From GAS188 sp963794475 (lineage in GTDB: Bacteria; Pseudomonadota; Alphaproteobacteria; Rhizobiales; Beijerinckiaceae): a DNA stretch of 64,000 nucleotides. Location of the stretch: positions 62,001-126,000 of the forward strand of contig CAWCDW010000004.1 of assembly GCA_963794475.1 (NCBI GenBank), written 5' to 3'. Positions 1-7,367 of the stretch are shown here, piece by piece. Made by a program: the position numbers and the translations under genes. Below the pieces are notes generated by a model. The model was not told the origin of the DNA and did not search any database. It saw only the letters and a program-made list of their open reading frames with translations. The stretch's first letter is position 1, and each line of letters starts with the position of its first letter.

Positions 1-33
1 CCCGCGTGCCGAAGCGAACGCGGGTGATGAAAC

Positions 34-447
34 TCAAGTTGAAGCGAAGTGCGAGGAGAGACGAGGAGGTGCCCGCGCAAGTCTCGCGCCGCCCAGCGAG
101 CGCGCTCGCAAATCGCGCAGGGATGTGACGATCAGGATCGGCGCTTGCGTTGGCGGCCAAGGAGCAGCTCCGAGGCTCGAGGCACCCTCGACCGCCGTGG
201 CCGCAAGCGACCCGCAAAGCCCCGGGCATGGGCAATCGTGGCCCTGTCGATCGCCTGACGCGCGATTCTTGTCGGTCGGCGCGCCAGCATCCGCGCTACA
301 TATGATCCCCTTTCCGCCTTCGCCAATCCGCAACGCCGTTCCCGAGGCAAAACCGCCGAGGATGGCCTGGAATATGAGCGAATAGATGGAAAGGACGGCA
401 AAGGCCGTTCTCCATTCTCGCGATCGCTGAAACGAAACGGAGCGCAT
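34..447 (-). CDS. DUF2946-like exported/membrane protein
   Basis: A predicted 137-residue protein with one hydrophobic N-terminal segment (about residues 12-35, AFAVLSIYSLIFQAILGGFA) and then a Cys/His-rich stretch ending HDCPCPGLCG near residue 80. That pattern is typical of DUF2946 proteins, small membrane-anchored proteins of Proteobacteria of unknown function that are often found near metal-related genes. The tail is Arg/Ala-rich. I chose the ATG at 447; a GTG at 477 in the same frame would add ten residues. Neither has a convincing ribosome site. It is transcribed away from the Hsp20 gene. Metal binding by the CPCPGLC cluster is inference only. Confidence 0.55.
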   Translation of the reverse strand: MRSVSFQRSREWRTAFAVLSIYSLIFQAILGGFASGTALRIGEGGKGIICSADAGAPTDKNRASGDRQGHDCPCPGLCGSLAATAVEGASSLGAAPWPPTQAPILIVTSLRDLRARSLGGARLARAPPRLSSHFAST

Positions 448-627
448 GAGGGGAAAAGACACCTCGCGCCGCGTCACGTCAATACGCGAGACGCCGCACC
501 GGTATCCGCTTTCGCCGCGCGGGGATGGAACCGCCTCGCATGGTTATTCGTATTGGGTTCGTCCACCCGCACCCTTTCGCGGTGAGAGGCTGGGCACCGC
601 GAGGTGCACAGGCGAAAGGAAGAGAAA

Positions 628-1137
628 ATGGCACTCAACGACTTGATTCCATGGCGGAACAATCACGGCCTTGGCCAGCGTTTGCAGGACCCGTTCAACA
701 CCTTGCAACAGGAAATGAACCGTCTCTTCGACAGTTTCTGGGGCGCGGGCGAGTCCCGCCTTCCTCAGGGAGCTGGCATGGGCTTTCATTTTCCGAGCCT
801 CGACGTTCGCGAGACCGATAAAGGCTATCGCGTGACGGCCGAGCTGCCGGGCTTGAGCGAAGATGATGTGGAGATCCATCTGCGTGACAATAGCCTCATC
901 ATCAGCGGCGAGAAAAAAGCCGAGCATGAGGAGAAGGACGAAAACCGCTTCTACAGCGAACGCAGCTTCGGCCGCTTTCAGCGCGCAATCCCCTTCCCGG
1001 TCGAGATCGACCCCAATAAGGTCGAGGCGAAGTTCGAAAAGGGCGTATTGACGGTCGAGCTACCAAAAAATGCGAAAGCGCAAGAGAAGACGCGGCGGAT
1101 CGCGATCAATTCGGACAAGGCTCAGTCTCGACACTAA
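628..1137 (+). CDS. Small heat-shock protein, Hsp20/alpha-crystallin family
   Basis: A 169-residue Hsp20 chaperone. Small heat-shock proteins are ATP-independent holdases that form oligomers and bind unfolding cytoplasmic proteins. The N-terminal arm is followed by the alpha-crystallin domain from about residue 55, with the family hallmarks DVRETDKGYRVTAELPGL and, late in the domain, FEKGVLTVELPK. The tail RRIAI is an I-x-I-like anchor motif. The ATG at 628 follows AGGAAGAG by a few bases; an upstream GTG at 604 is less likely. The 5' untranslated stretch can fold into GC hairpins, but I saw no clear ROSE thermometer. It stands alone, convergent with the DUF2244 gene. Confidence 0.93.
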   Translation: MALNDLIPWRNNHGLGQRLQDPFNTLQQEMNRLFDSFWGAGESRLPQGAGMGFHFPSLDVRETDKGYRVTAELPGLSEDDVEIHLRDNSLIISGEKKAEHEEKDENRFYSERSFGRFQRAIPFPVEIDPNKVEAKFEKGVLTVELPKNAKAQEKTRRIAINSDKAQSRH

Positions 1138-1311
1138 TGGCTGGAGTGCGTGCATCGCTTCGCCCGGGCTATTGAAACCGCTGCGGCAGAGAACCGCGCG
1201 GCCTCGCTCGGTCGCGTGAATGGATCGAGCGTGCCGGCGAAGGGGAAGAGGCGATGACCAAAAAGCCGCCGAGGCCGGCCGTCGATCCGGCGCGACCTTG
1301 GCGGTGGTTGT

Positions 1312-1803
1312 TCACGTCAAATCCGGTCCGCGCTTCGCCTTGATGAGCGCCGCGCCAAGCGCGTCGGCGAGATCGCGGCGCTGGGGCGGGGCCAGAAAAT
1401 CTCCGATGGGCACAATCTGTCGTCCGGAGACGACCTGCAAGCGCAACGCGCCGAAATCCGCATCCTCCTCGAGCGCAAGCCGCGACCAGAGCGGGTTGAA
1501 GCGCCATTCCGCCGTCTCGCCGCGGTGGGTGATCTTGCGCAACAGCAGTTCCACATAGGTCAGGCGAACGCGCTCCTCGGCGCGCGCGCGGCGGTAATTG
1601 ATCTTGAAGGCGATGAAGAGGGCGAGAATGTCGAGGCCGTAGAAGCCGGCGACGGGCCAGGCGCCGAAGATGATGAAGGGGATGCTCGAAACCACGGCAG
1701 AGACGCAGCAAAGCGTCATCACCAGGCGAAACCCTTCTCGCTCGAGCGAGCGATGAGGCTTGAGCGTGGCCTCGAAGACGGTATCGTCGGCACTCGTGGA
1801 CAT
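1312..1803 (-). CDS. DUF2244 membrane protein
   Basis: A 163-residue protein with two adjacent hydrophobic helices (about residues 28-75, including SAVVSSIPFIIFGAWPVAGF) and a soluble C-terminal half with the family-typical FNPLWSRLALEEDADFG and GDFLAPPQRRDLADAL. DUF2244 is a conserved alphaproteobacterial inner-membrane family of unknown function. The gene is divergent from nth with only 50 bp between the starts, a pairing common in Rhizobiales. I start at MSTSADD because the upstream in-frame extension overlaps the divergent gene's leader and looks non-coding. Family assignment is confident; no function can be read from the sequence. Confidence 0.85.
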   Translation of the reverse strand: MSTSADDTVFEATLKPHRSLEREGFRLVMTLCCVSAVVSSIPFIIFGAWPVAGFYGLDILALFIAFKINYRRARAEERVRLTYVELLLRKITHRGETAEWRFNPLWSRLALEEDADFGALRLQVVSGRQIVPIGDFLAPPQRRDLADALGAALIKAKRGPDLT

Positions 1804-1853
1804 CTGCGATTGCGCCTTGCGTCTTGCGCCTGAGCCCCTGTTATATCGCGTCC

Positions 1854-2588
1854 ATGCGCGCACGAACAATCAAGCGACCCACAGGCGAAGCTCACAAAGC
1901 CGCGACGGGCAAATCCCGCCGGAAACGCCGAGCCAAGCTCACGCCGACAGAGATCGAGACGATCTTCGCGAGGTTCGCCGCGCTCAACCCCGAGCCCGAG
2001 ACGGAGCTCATTCATTCAAACATCTTCACGCTTCTCGTCGCGGTCGTGCTCTCGGCTCAAGCGACGGACGCGGGCGTCAACAAGGCGACAAAAGCCTTGT
2101 TCCAGAAGGTGGGCACCCCCGCCGCCATGGTGGCACTCGGCGAAGCCGCCTTGAGCGAAGCGATCAAGACGATTGGGCTTTATCGCACCAAGGCGAAAAA
2201 TGTGATTGCGCTCTCGAAGGCGCTGATCGAGCGCCATGGCGGCGAGGTCCCTCCCGATCGTGAAGCCTTGGAGGCCTTGCCGGGGGTGGGACGAAAGACG
2301 GCGAACGTCGTCTTGAACGTCGCCTTCGGTGAGGAAACGATCGCCGTCGATACCCATATTTTTCGCGTCGCCAACCGGGTGCCGCTCGCGCCCGGCCGCA
2401 CGCCCTTCGAGGTCGAGCGGGGCCTCGAAGGCGTGGTGCCCCAGCGCTTCAGGCGCCATGCGCATCACTGGCTCATCCTGCATGGGCGCTACATCTGCGT
2501 GGCGCGCGCGCCCAAATGCCCGATCTGCCCGATCGCCGATATCTGCCGCTTCGAGCCCAAGACACTGGCTGCTGGCTCTCTTCGCTGA
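1854..2588 (+). CDS. nth: Endonuclease III (DNA glycosylase/AP lyase)
   Basis: A 244-residue base-excision repair enzyme that removes oxidised pyrimidines and cleaves the abasic site. The helix-hairpin-helix motif reads LPGVGRKTANVVLN, with the catalytic Lys in the GVGRKTAN segment, followed by the conserved VDTHIFRV carrying the catalytic Asp. The four-cysteine [4Fe-4S] loop is intact at the C terminus with C-x6-C-x2-C-x5-C spacing (CVARAPKC, CPIC, CPIADIC). There is a short basic N-terminal tail (residues 1-30), as in many alphaproteobacterial Nth. The gene is the last normal sequence before the abnormal block that begins about 150 bp downstream. Confidence 0.96.
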   Translation: MRARTIKRPTGEAHKAATGKSRRKRRAKLTPTEIETIFARFAALNPEPETELIHSNIFTLLVAVVLSAQATDAGVNKATKALFQKVGTPAAMVALGEAALSEAIKTIGLYRTKAKNVIALSKALIERHGGEVPPDREALEALPGVGRKTANVVLNVAFGEETIAVDTHIFRVANRVPLAPGRTPFEVERGLEGVVPQRFRRHAHHWLILHGRYICVARAPKCPICPIADICRFEPKTLAAGSLR

Positions 2589-2695
2589 TCAGTATAAAGA
2601 GGCGCTCGTCAGTTTCCTTGCATCCGCGTTTGTGCTGGAGCATCTTAAACAAAGGGGCACGATAGGGCGGGCGCAAAATGGCCGGCCGAGCACGC

Positions 2696-2761
2696 TCAGA
2701 TCCGAGAAGCCAACTGCAGCAGTTCGCGTTGGCGCTGGGTATCGTATTCCTCTTGGTTGAT
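2696..2761 (-). pseudogene. C-terminal fragment of a SHOCT-like protein, cut at the abnormal block
   Basis: Read on the minus strand, this ends in a stop and encodes about 21 residues, INQEEYDTQRQRELLQLAS then RI. It resembles the short C-terminal SHOCT-type motif (I-x-Q-E-E-Y-D), which is usually preceded by a flexible linker. Upstream on the minus strand the reading continues about 12 codons into C-depleted sequence and reaches a stop, so the rest of the gene is absent or unrecognisable. The break coincides with the last CC dinucleotide at 2749-2750. The motif match is by eye and short, so this is a tentative remnant. Confidence 0.35.
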
Positions 2762-4250
2762 ATATATTTGATGAGAATATTGGTTTAGGAGGTGGTATTA
2801 ATTGTTAAGGGGGTAAGTGAAATGATTAACAGTGGTAGATAGATTATGATAGTGTATGAGAAAGTAAAAGGTATATTATAGTAGTGATTTATAGAGTGTA
2901 GATAAGATTATATTTTTAATGTGGTATAAATAGGAATGGATATTACAAGTGAGAGAGTGAATGTATAGCTTATAGTTATATGGTTGATATAGATTGGTAG
3001 AATTGAGTAGGTTAGTGAGATTATGAGATTGCTTAATATGATTGTTATATATGATAGATGGAGAGAGAGTAAAGAGAGCACTGAGTAACAAAGAGAGAGC
3101 TGGTTAGGATTGTCAAAGAGAAGAGAAAATTTTAGTAAAAATAAGGTTGAAAGAAAGGAATGTAGATTAGATTATAGTTATTAGCATGTTAAATTGTAAG
3201 TATAGGAGTGTTGAGAGTTAATAGAAGATAAGAGAATTAGAGATAACTGATCTCTCGCGTCAGGCTCAATTAAGCTAGAGCAGCTCAAGGTAGAGATGAG
3301 AGGGTAGGTTAACACATAGTGGAGAAATTAAAGTGAAATTGTAATAGTAAAAGATGAAAAAAATTGTTAAAAGGTATAGGTAAAGGGATATGGTAAAAGA
3401 AGTATAAAAGAAAAGTAGAAGTGAAAGAGAGAGAGTTAGTGGTGGAATAAGATGTAGAGTATAGAGTAGCAATATAAAGAACAGATACAAAGAGAGGTAA
3501 GTTTAGATAGGTAAGATTGGTAGGTTAATAAAAGGAAGATGGGAAGAGGTAAATAGTAGTAGGAAGAGTGAGAGAAAAGTGTAGATTAGCATAGATATAT
3601 CTTAAGTAAGGAATGTAAATAACAAAGGATTGTGGGGTAAGAAGGATGTATTAAGATAGAGAGAAAATATGGTAAAAAGATGAATTATTAGATTTTGTAT
3701 TAATGGTAGAAATTGTTATAAGTATTTGATGATTGAGTAATGGAATATATTAATGTTAGATTAAATTAGGGTGAAAATATAGATTTTTTGTAATTTGTAT
3801 TTTATAATTATTTTTTTTGTGTGTTGTTGTGTAGTAAGAAAATTTTTTGTAAGGTTGGTGTGTTTTTAAGTGTTGTGTTTGTATGTTGTGTATTTTAATT
3901 ATAGATTGTATAGAATATGGGTGTTTTGATGTATTTGTTTTAATGTTTAAGGATTTGATGGGTTTGATTGGTTGTTGGGAGGATATATTGATTTTTGAAG
4001 TTATTTATTTATTTGTTTTTGTTAAAAGATTGGTATAAAGGAATTATATGTTTAATTGGAATATTTTATGATTTGGTTGTGGTAATATATTGATTGATTA
4101 TTTTGTAATTATATTTATTTAATTTTGATTGATATTGGTAGGGATATAAGTTGAATAAATAGATATGAGAGTTGGAGGGATTGTAAGTGTTTTTAAATGA
4201 AGGGGTTTTGTAAGATGAGATAATTAATAAAAAAAGATGAAAGTAAAAGC
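2762..4250. other. Cytosine-depleted block (nearly three-letter A/G/T sequence)
   Basis: By direct count about 31 of roughly 1,490 bases on the plus strand are C, and 12 of those lie in one patch at 3241-3300. Positions 3624-4249 contain no C at all. No CC occurs from 2751 to 4313, while GG and GGG are frequent. The first two thirds are A/G-rich and 3780-4140 is T/G-rich. No gene, RNA or repeat is recognisable; open frames here are low-complexity. Neighbouring sequence is strongly GC-rich with balanced strands. See the findings for artefact and biological explanations. Confidence 0.9.
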
Positions 4251-4332
4251 TATAGGTAAGTGGTAGTGAAAATAACAGTCAAATTTCTCTGTTTTTCTCA
4301 CGTTTTATGTACGCCACCTACCGTCGCAAAAT

Positions 4333-4557
4333 ATGGGGGTGCGTGGGCTATCGACCCTCGCCTACCAGTTTTTTTGGTGGCTGGAATATTCAGCCTGGTT
4401 ACCCTTGCCCACCTCCGTCGTATTGGATTCGGTGGATGTAGCCCGGCCGAGCACTGACTGGCCGGTCTTGGAAACCGTGATCAACTGGATGCTCGACAGG
4501 CTCCCGGTTTGGGGGGCGCTGTTTTTGCTCTCCGCTCTGTTTTTTGGCCTCTCATGA
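4333..4557 (+). CDS. Short unrecognised open frame ending in a hydrophobic helix
   Basis: A 74-codon frame beginning MGVRGLSTLAYQFFWWLEYS and ending in a hydrophobic helix, WGALFLLSALFFGLS. It sits between the C-depleted block and a diverged tandem copy of its own 3' part (4642-4800), in which the frame is broken. I recognise no family. It may be the C-terminal end of a membrane protein brought here by rearrangement, or no gene at all. There is no convincing ribosome site. Listed only because its composition is normal and its ending looks protein-like. Confidence 0.2.
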   Translation: MGVRGLSTLAYQFFWWLEYSAWLPLPTSVVLDSVDVARPSTDWPVLETVINWMLDRLPVWGALFLLSALFFGLS

Positions 4558-4850
4558 GATCCGGGTGCGGGACTTGGTCTTCGGCTTGCGACTACTCATC
4601 CGTCGATGCTCGAGGCGACTATACATTATACTGACCATGCAGTCGTATTGGATTTGGTGGATGTAGCGCGGCCGAGCACGGAATGGACGGTCTTGGAAAC
4701 CGTGATAAATGGATGCTAGACAGGCTCCCAGTTTGGAGGGCGATGTTTTAGCTCTCGGCTCTGATCTTTGGCCTCTCATGAGACAGGATGCAGGACTTGA
4801 TCTAGGTAAGCGACTACCATCTCGCAGTCGATGTCGAGATAGAGCTGTAG
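4417..4850. repeat. Two diverged tandem copies of a ~200 bp unit
   Basis: Copy A starts at 4417 and copy B at 4642, offset 225 bp. Both begin GTCGTATTGGAT, share GGCCGAGCAC, GGTCTTGGAAACCGTGAT and TTTGGCCTCTCATGAGA, and end in a segment related to the maeB fragment (CGTCGATG in A, CAGTCGATGTCGAGAT in B). Copy B has mostly G replacements relative to A, for example CCGGTTTGG in A and CCAGTTTGG in B. The unit therefore already contained a junction between an unknown sequence and a maeB piece before it was duplicated. GGCCGAGCAC also occurs near 2683. Confidence 0.6.
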
Positions 4851-5402
4851 CGCGCGCACCAGCGAGAGCGCCCGACGCATCTTCATGTAAGAGCTCGTAT
4901 CGGCGACGCAGAAATCGAAATAAGAGAATAGCGCAATCTTGAGCGACAAGCAGAAGCGACGCACATGAGAGACGCATTGTATCGCCATATCCGCGATCTC
5001 CTCCGCTGTCGTATCATGACGAACATGAGTGTCGACGAGAAAATAGACGCTCTTCGACGTGATCACGAGTCTCATCGCCGAAAGTCGACGCACGCCCGAC
5101 GCGAGCCCGACGATGTCGCGAATATGACGCAGCCGCGACGTGAACCGACCTTCGAGCCCGCAAAGCATCGCATCAGCCTCCCCGCGTGAGAGCGCGAGCG
5201 CCGCGATCACCGCCGCGTTGTTACTCACCAAGTTGCGCGCCGCATCCGACGTGATGCCGTAGCGCCCGACGAGACGCGCGTAATCGACGACGTATTCACG
5301 ATAGCGAGTGTCGTCTCCGATTTGACTAGCTCGAAATCCTTGCCCGTCCGCGCCGAAAGTCCGAATCGCTTCAACCGCGTCTCGACACCGCCATCGTCCG
5401 AT
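4818..5402 (-). pseudogene. Degenerate second copy of the maeB phosphotransacetylase region
   Basis: This stretch aligns with 7653-8240, part of the C-terminal phosphotransacetylase domain of the intact maeB, in the same orientation. By eye there are about 55 substitutions. Most replace the second G of a GG with A or T in roughly equal numbers; a handful of C to A/T changes and one single-base deletion (near 5315) also occur. Only one GG survives (4900-4901). The longest translated piece, about 5231 down to 4830 on the minus strand, still reads as the PTA domain (for example GEADAMLCGLEGRF and SRLRHIRDIVGLA). It has no start, no malic-enzyme part and a frameshift, so it cannot make an enzyme. 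Confidence 0.85.
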
Positions 5403-5784
5403 ATTGATCTCTTGTCATTTTCTCCTCTAGCATACCTGTGTCCCGCATCACCTCTCATCTTCCTATCTCTCACCGCCAATCTCTCCCTTCCCTTAATACT
5501 GAAACTACAAAACCATAACACAACAAATCACGACGAAGTAGATATATAATTGAAATTGTGAGGACGGGGGCTGGCCTTACTGGGTCTGGCCAAAGCGACA
5601 CAAATTCAATGGAGGTGCGTCGATGGAACCGGTGGCGTGGATGGCGGCGTTATGGGCTGCGATGGCGTCGGCTGGGTGATAGCCATGGAGGCTGCGTAAT
5701 CGGCATCGGCGGCATGGTAGTTGGCGGAATGCGCAACATGAAAGCGAGACGGTCGGTGAAGTCTGCAGATAAGTGTTTCGTCCC
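5403..5784. other. G-poor tract then unassigned sequence
   Basis: Positions 5403-5545 are strongly depleted in G on the plus strand and rich in C/T/A. Together with the maeB-like copy they form a run from 4902 to 5561 without any GG dinucleotide, the mirror image of the CC-free block to the left. From about 5560 the composition turns abruptly to G-rich (GACGGGGG, repeated GGCGG/GGTGG). Small open frames exist on both strands at 5558-5851, but none has a recognisable domain or ribosome site. I see no supportable gene between 5403 and the TadG-like stop at 5785. Confidence 0.7.
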
Positions 5785-7143
5785 TTAAAGGACCAGCTGC
5801 CCTCGGCCGGGCAGATTCCCTGTGGGCAAGGTCAAACCAGCGGCGGCACATTGTCCGGTATCCAGAATGCTGCCTGTCCCGTTAACCGTAATGTTGTCAA
5901 CGACCATCCCGAAGCACGATACGCCGTTATTTGCCTTGTTGACGGCTCCGCTAAAAGTGACGCTCGCATGGGGAAGATAAACCATTCCAGTTATGTCCCA
6001 TGTCGGGCTGTTGCCAGCCGCCGAGATGTCGACACCCGAGGTCAAGCTGGGGTCCTGGTAAATGGCAACGCCAGCCCACGTTCCCGAAGTCGGCGCCGCC
6101 ATGTTGAGCGTTCCGCCGCCGGTCGGCGCATGAGTGTAGGAACCCGTATTGGTGCCGGAAAAGACCACCGTGAGCCCGCTGCCGCTCGAGGTCGTGAGCG
6201 TGTAGCCGTTCGTGTCGAGTTGCCCATTTTCGATGACAAGAACGGCGTCAGAAGTCGCGTTGACGGTGACATTGCCTGTGAGCTGTATGTCCCCGCAAAG
6301 CTCGACGTTGCCGCTCCAATTCACGGTCCCCGATAATAAGTTGGTGGAGGGGAGCGCCGGATCTTTCTTTTTGGCCGGCTCCTGCGGATACGAAGAGCAT
6401 GTGTTTGCCGGGATTTTGCTGGCCAATCCGGAGTAAGGATCGGCGACGGTCGGGATGTTCGAATATTGGGTTATGCCACACCCGCTGTTGGATCCATGTG
6501 CCGCTCCTATGGTGGCGCCGAGGTTATGGCCATTGCACGTCGACGTGGTGTTCGACATGACGTTGCAGCCCGTCATATTAGCGTTGGGCGCACCGTTAGT
6601 GGTAATCCCTTGGGCACCGCTGCTGGCAAGCGCCAACAAACAAAACTGCGTGGGTGTCGGACCCTGGATGGCAACCGACGTGGCACTCAATAATTGCTGA
6701 GGCTTGCCGTTGACCGTGGCATTGCCGCTGTAGCCCACGACCGGCGACAAATAGAGAGGCACATAACTCGAGATCGTGACACTGTAGCAGTTGTTGCCGC
6801 CAGAGGGGCACGCGGCCGTGTTTGAAGCCGTCACCGTGACGTTGTTGCTGCCGTTGACGAAACCGTATTGCGCGGCCACGGCCGTGGCTTCGATGTTATA
6901 GTTGGAACTGCCATTGGTCGCCGCTGCGATCGTTGCGGCATCCGCGGCGTTCTGCATCGCGTGTTTTCTCATATACCAGTTCGAGACTTCGAACCCAATT
7001 CCGAGCGCCCCAACGAGCGGCACCATGGCGAAGCCCATGATGATCGCCACGTTGCCGCGCCGGTCGGCCCCTAGTCGAAGGGCTTGGCGGGCAAGCCTTG
7101 CCAAAAAAATGAAAAGAGTATTGCCGCGAGTTGCCATGCTCAT
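5785..7143 (-). CDS. TadE/TadG-like pilus-assembly type secreted protein
   Basis: A 452-residue protein with a short cytoplasmic N terminus, then the Tad pseudopilin-like segment (about residues 29-52: RRGNVAIIMGFAMVPLVGAL, followed by GFEVSNWYMRKHAMQNAADA). This matches the TadE/G N-terminal family, whose members are inserted in the inner membrane and associated with Flp/Tad pili. The remaining 390 residues are polar, Asn/Ser/Thr/Gly-rich and contain paired cysteines, suggesting an exported beta-rich domain. No tadE, tadF or cpa genes are nearby, so it is an orphan. Its 3' end adjoins the abnormal block, but the frame is intact with a normal stop. The start ATG is clear, and a 224 bp leader separates it from maeB. 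Confidence 0.75.
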   Translation of the reverse strand: MSMATRGNTLFIFLARLARQALRLGADRRGNVAIIMGFAMVPLVGALGIGFEVSNWYMRKHAMQNAADAATIAAATNGSSNYNIEATAVAAQYGFVNGSNNVTVTASNTAACPSGGNNCYSVTISSYVPLYLSPVVGYSGNATVNGKPQQLLSATSVAIQGPTPTQFCLLALASSGAQGITTNGAPNANMTGCNVMSNTTSTCNGHNLGATIGAAHGSNSGCGITQYSNIPTVADPYSGLASKIPANTCSSYPQEPAKKKDPALPSTNLLSGTVNWSGNVELCGDIQLTGNVTVNATSDAVLVIENGQLDTNGYTLTTSSGSGLTVVFSGTNTGSYTHAPTGGGTLNMAAPTSGTWAGVAIYQDPSLTSGVDISAAGNSPTWDITGMVYLPHASVTFSGAVNKANNGVSCFGMVVDNITVNGTGSILDTGQCAAAGLTLPTGNLPGRGQLVL

Positions 7144-7367
7144 TCTCGTCGAGGGATGCGCCTTGGGGATACACCGTATGTATTACTCAAAGTGATTATA
7201 AACTTTCCTCATTGAAAACTCGTAAATCGGCAATGGCAATTCGCGCAGAATAGATTGATTCCCTAGATATATTCATCCCCGGTCTGCGGGTGCTGCGCCT
7301 GGCTTGTCCTCGGCAAATAAAGACCGCCGCTTCGAGCCGAAGACGACAGCGGCCAAAGCGCTCGCGC

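Noticed and set aside
520..627. ROSE-type RNA thermometer upstream of hsp20
   Set aside because: GC hairpins possible, but the conserved anti-Shine-Dalgarno U(U/C)GCU element was not seen.
3624..4249. Phage, plasmid or AT-rich origin explanation for the C-free stretch
   Set aside because: Natural AT-rich DNA still contains C at similar frequency on both strands; total absence of C on one strand is not explained by origin or phage composition.
4818..5402. Diversity-generating retroelement template/variable pair with maeB
   Set aside because: Changes are at G (to A or T), not adenine-templated randomisation, the copy is not in a lectin-like variable region, and no reverse transcriptase is seen.
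5558..5851. Short open frames on both strands beside the G-poor tract
   Set aside because: G-rich low-complexity sequence, no ribosome site or domain; both strands open, so likely chance.
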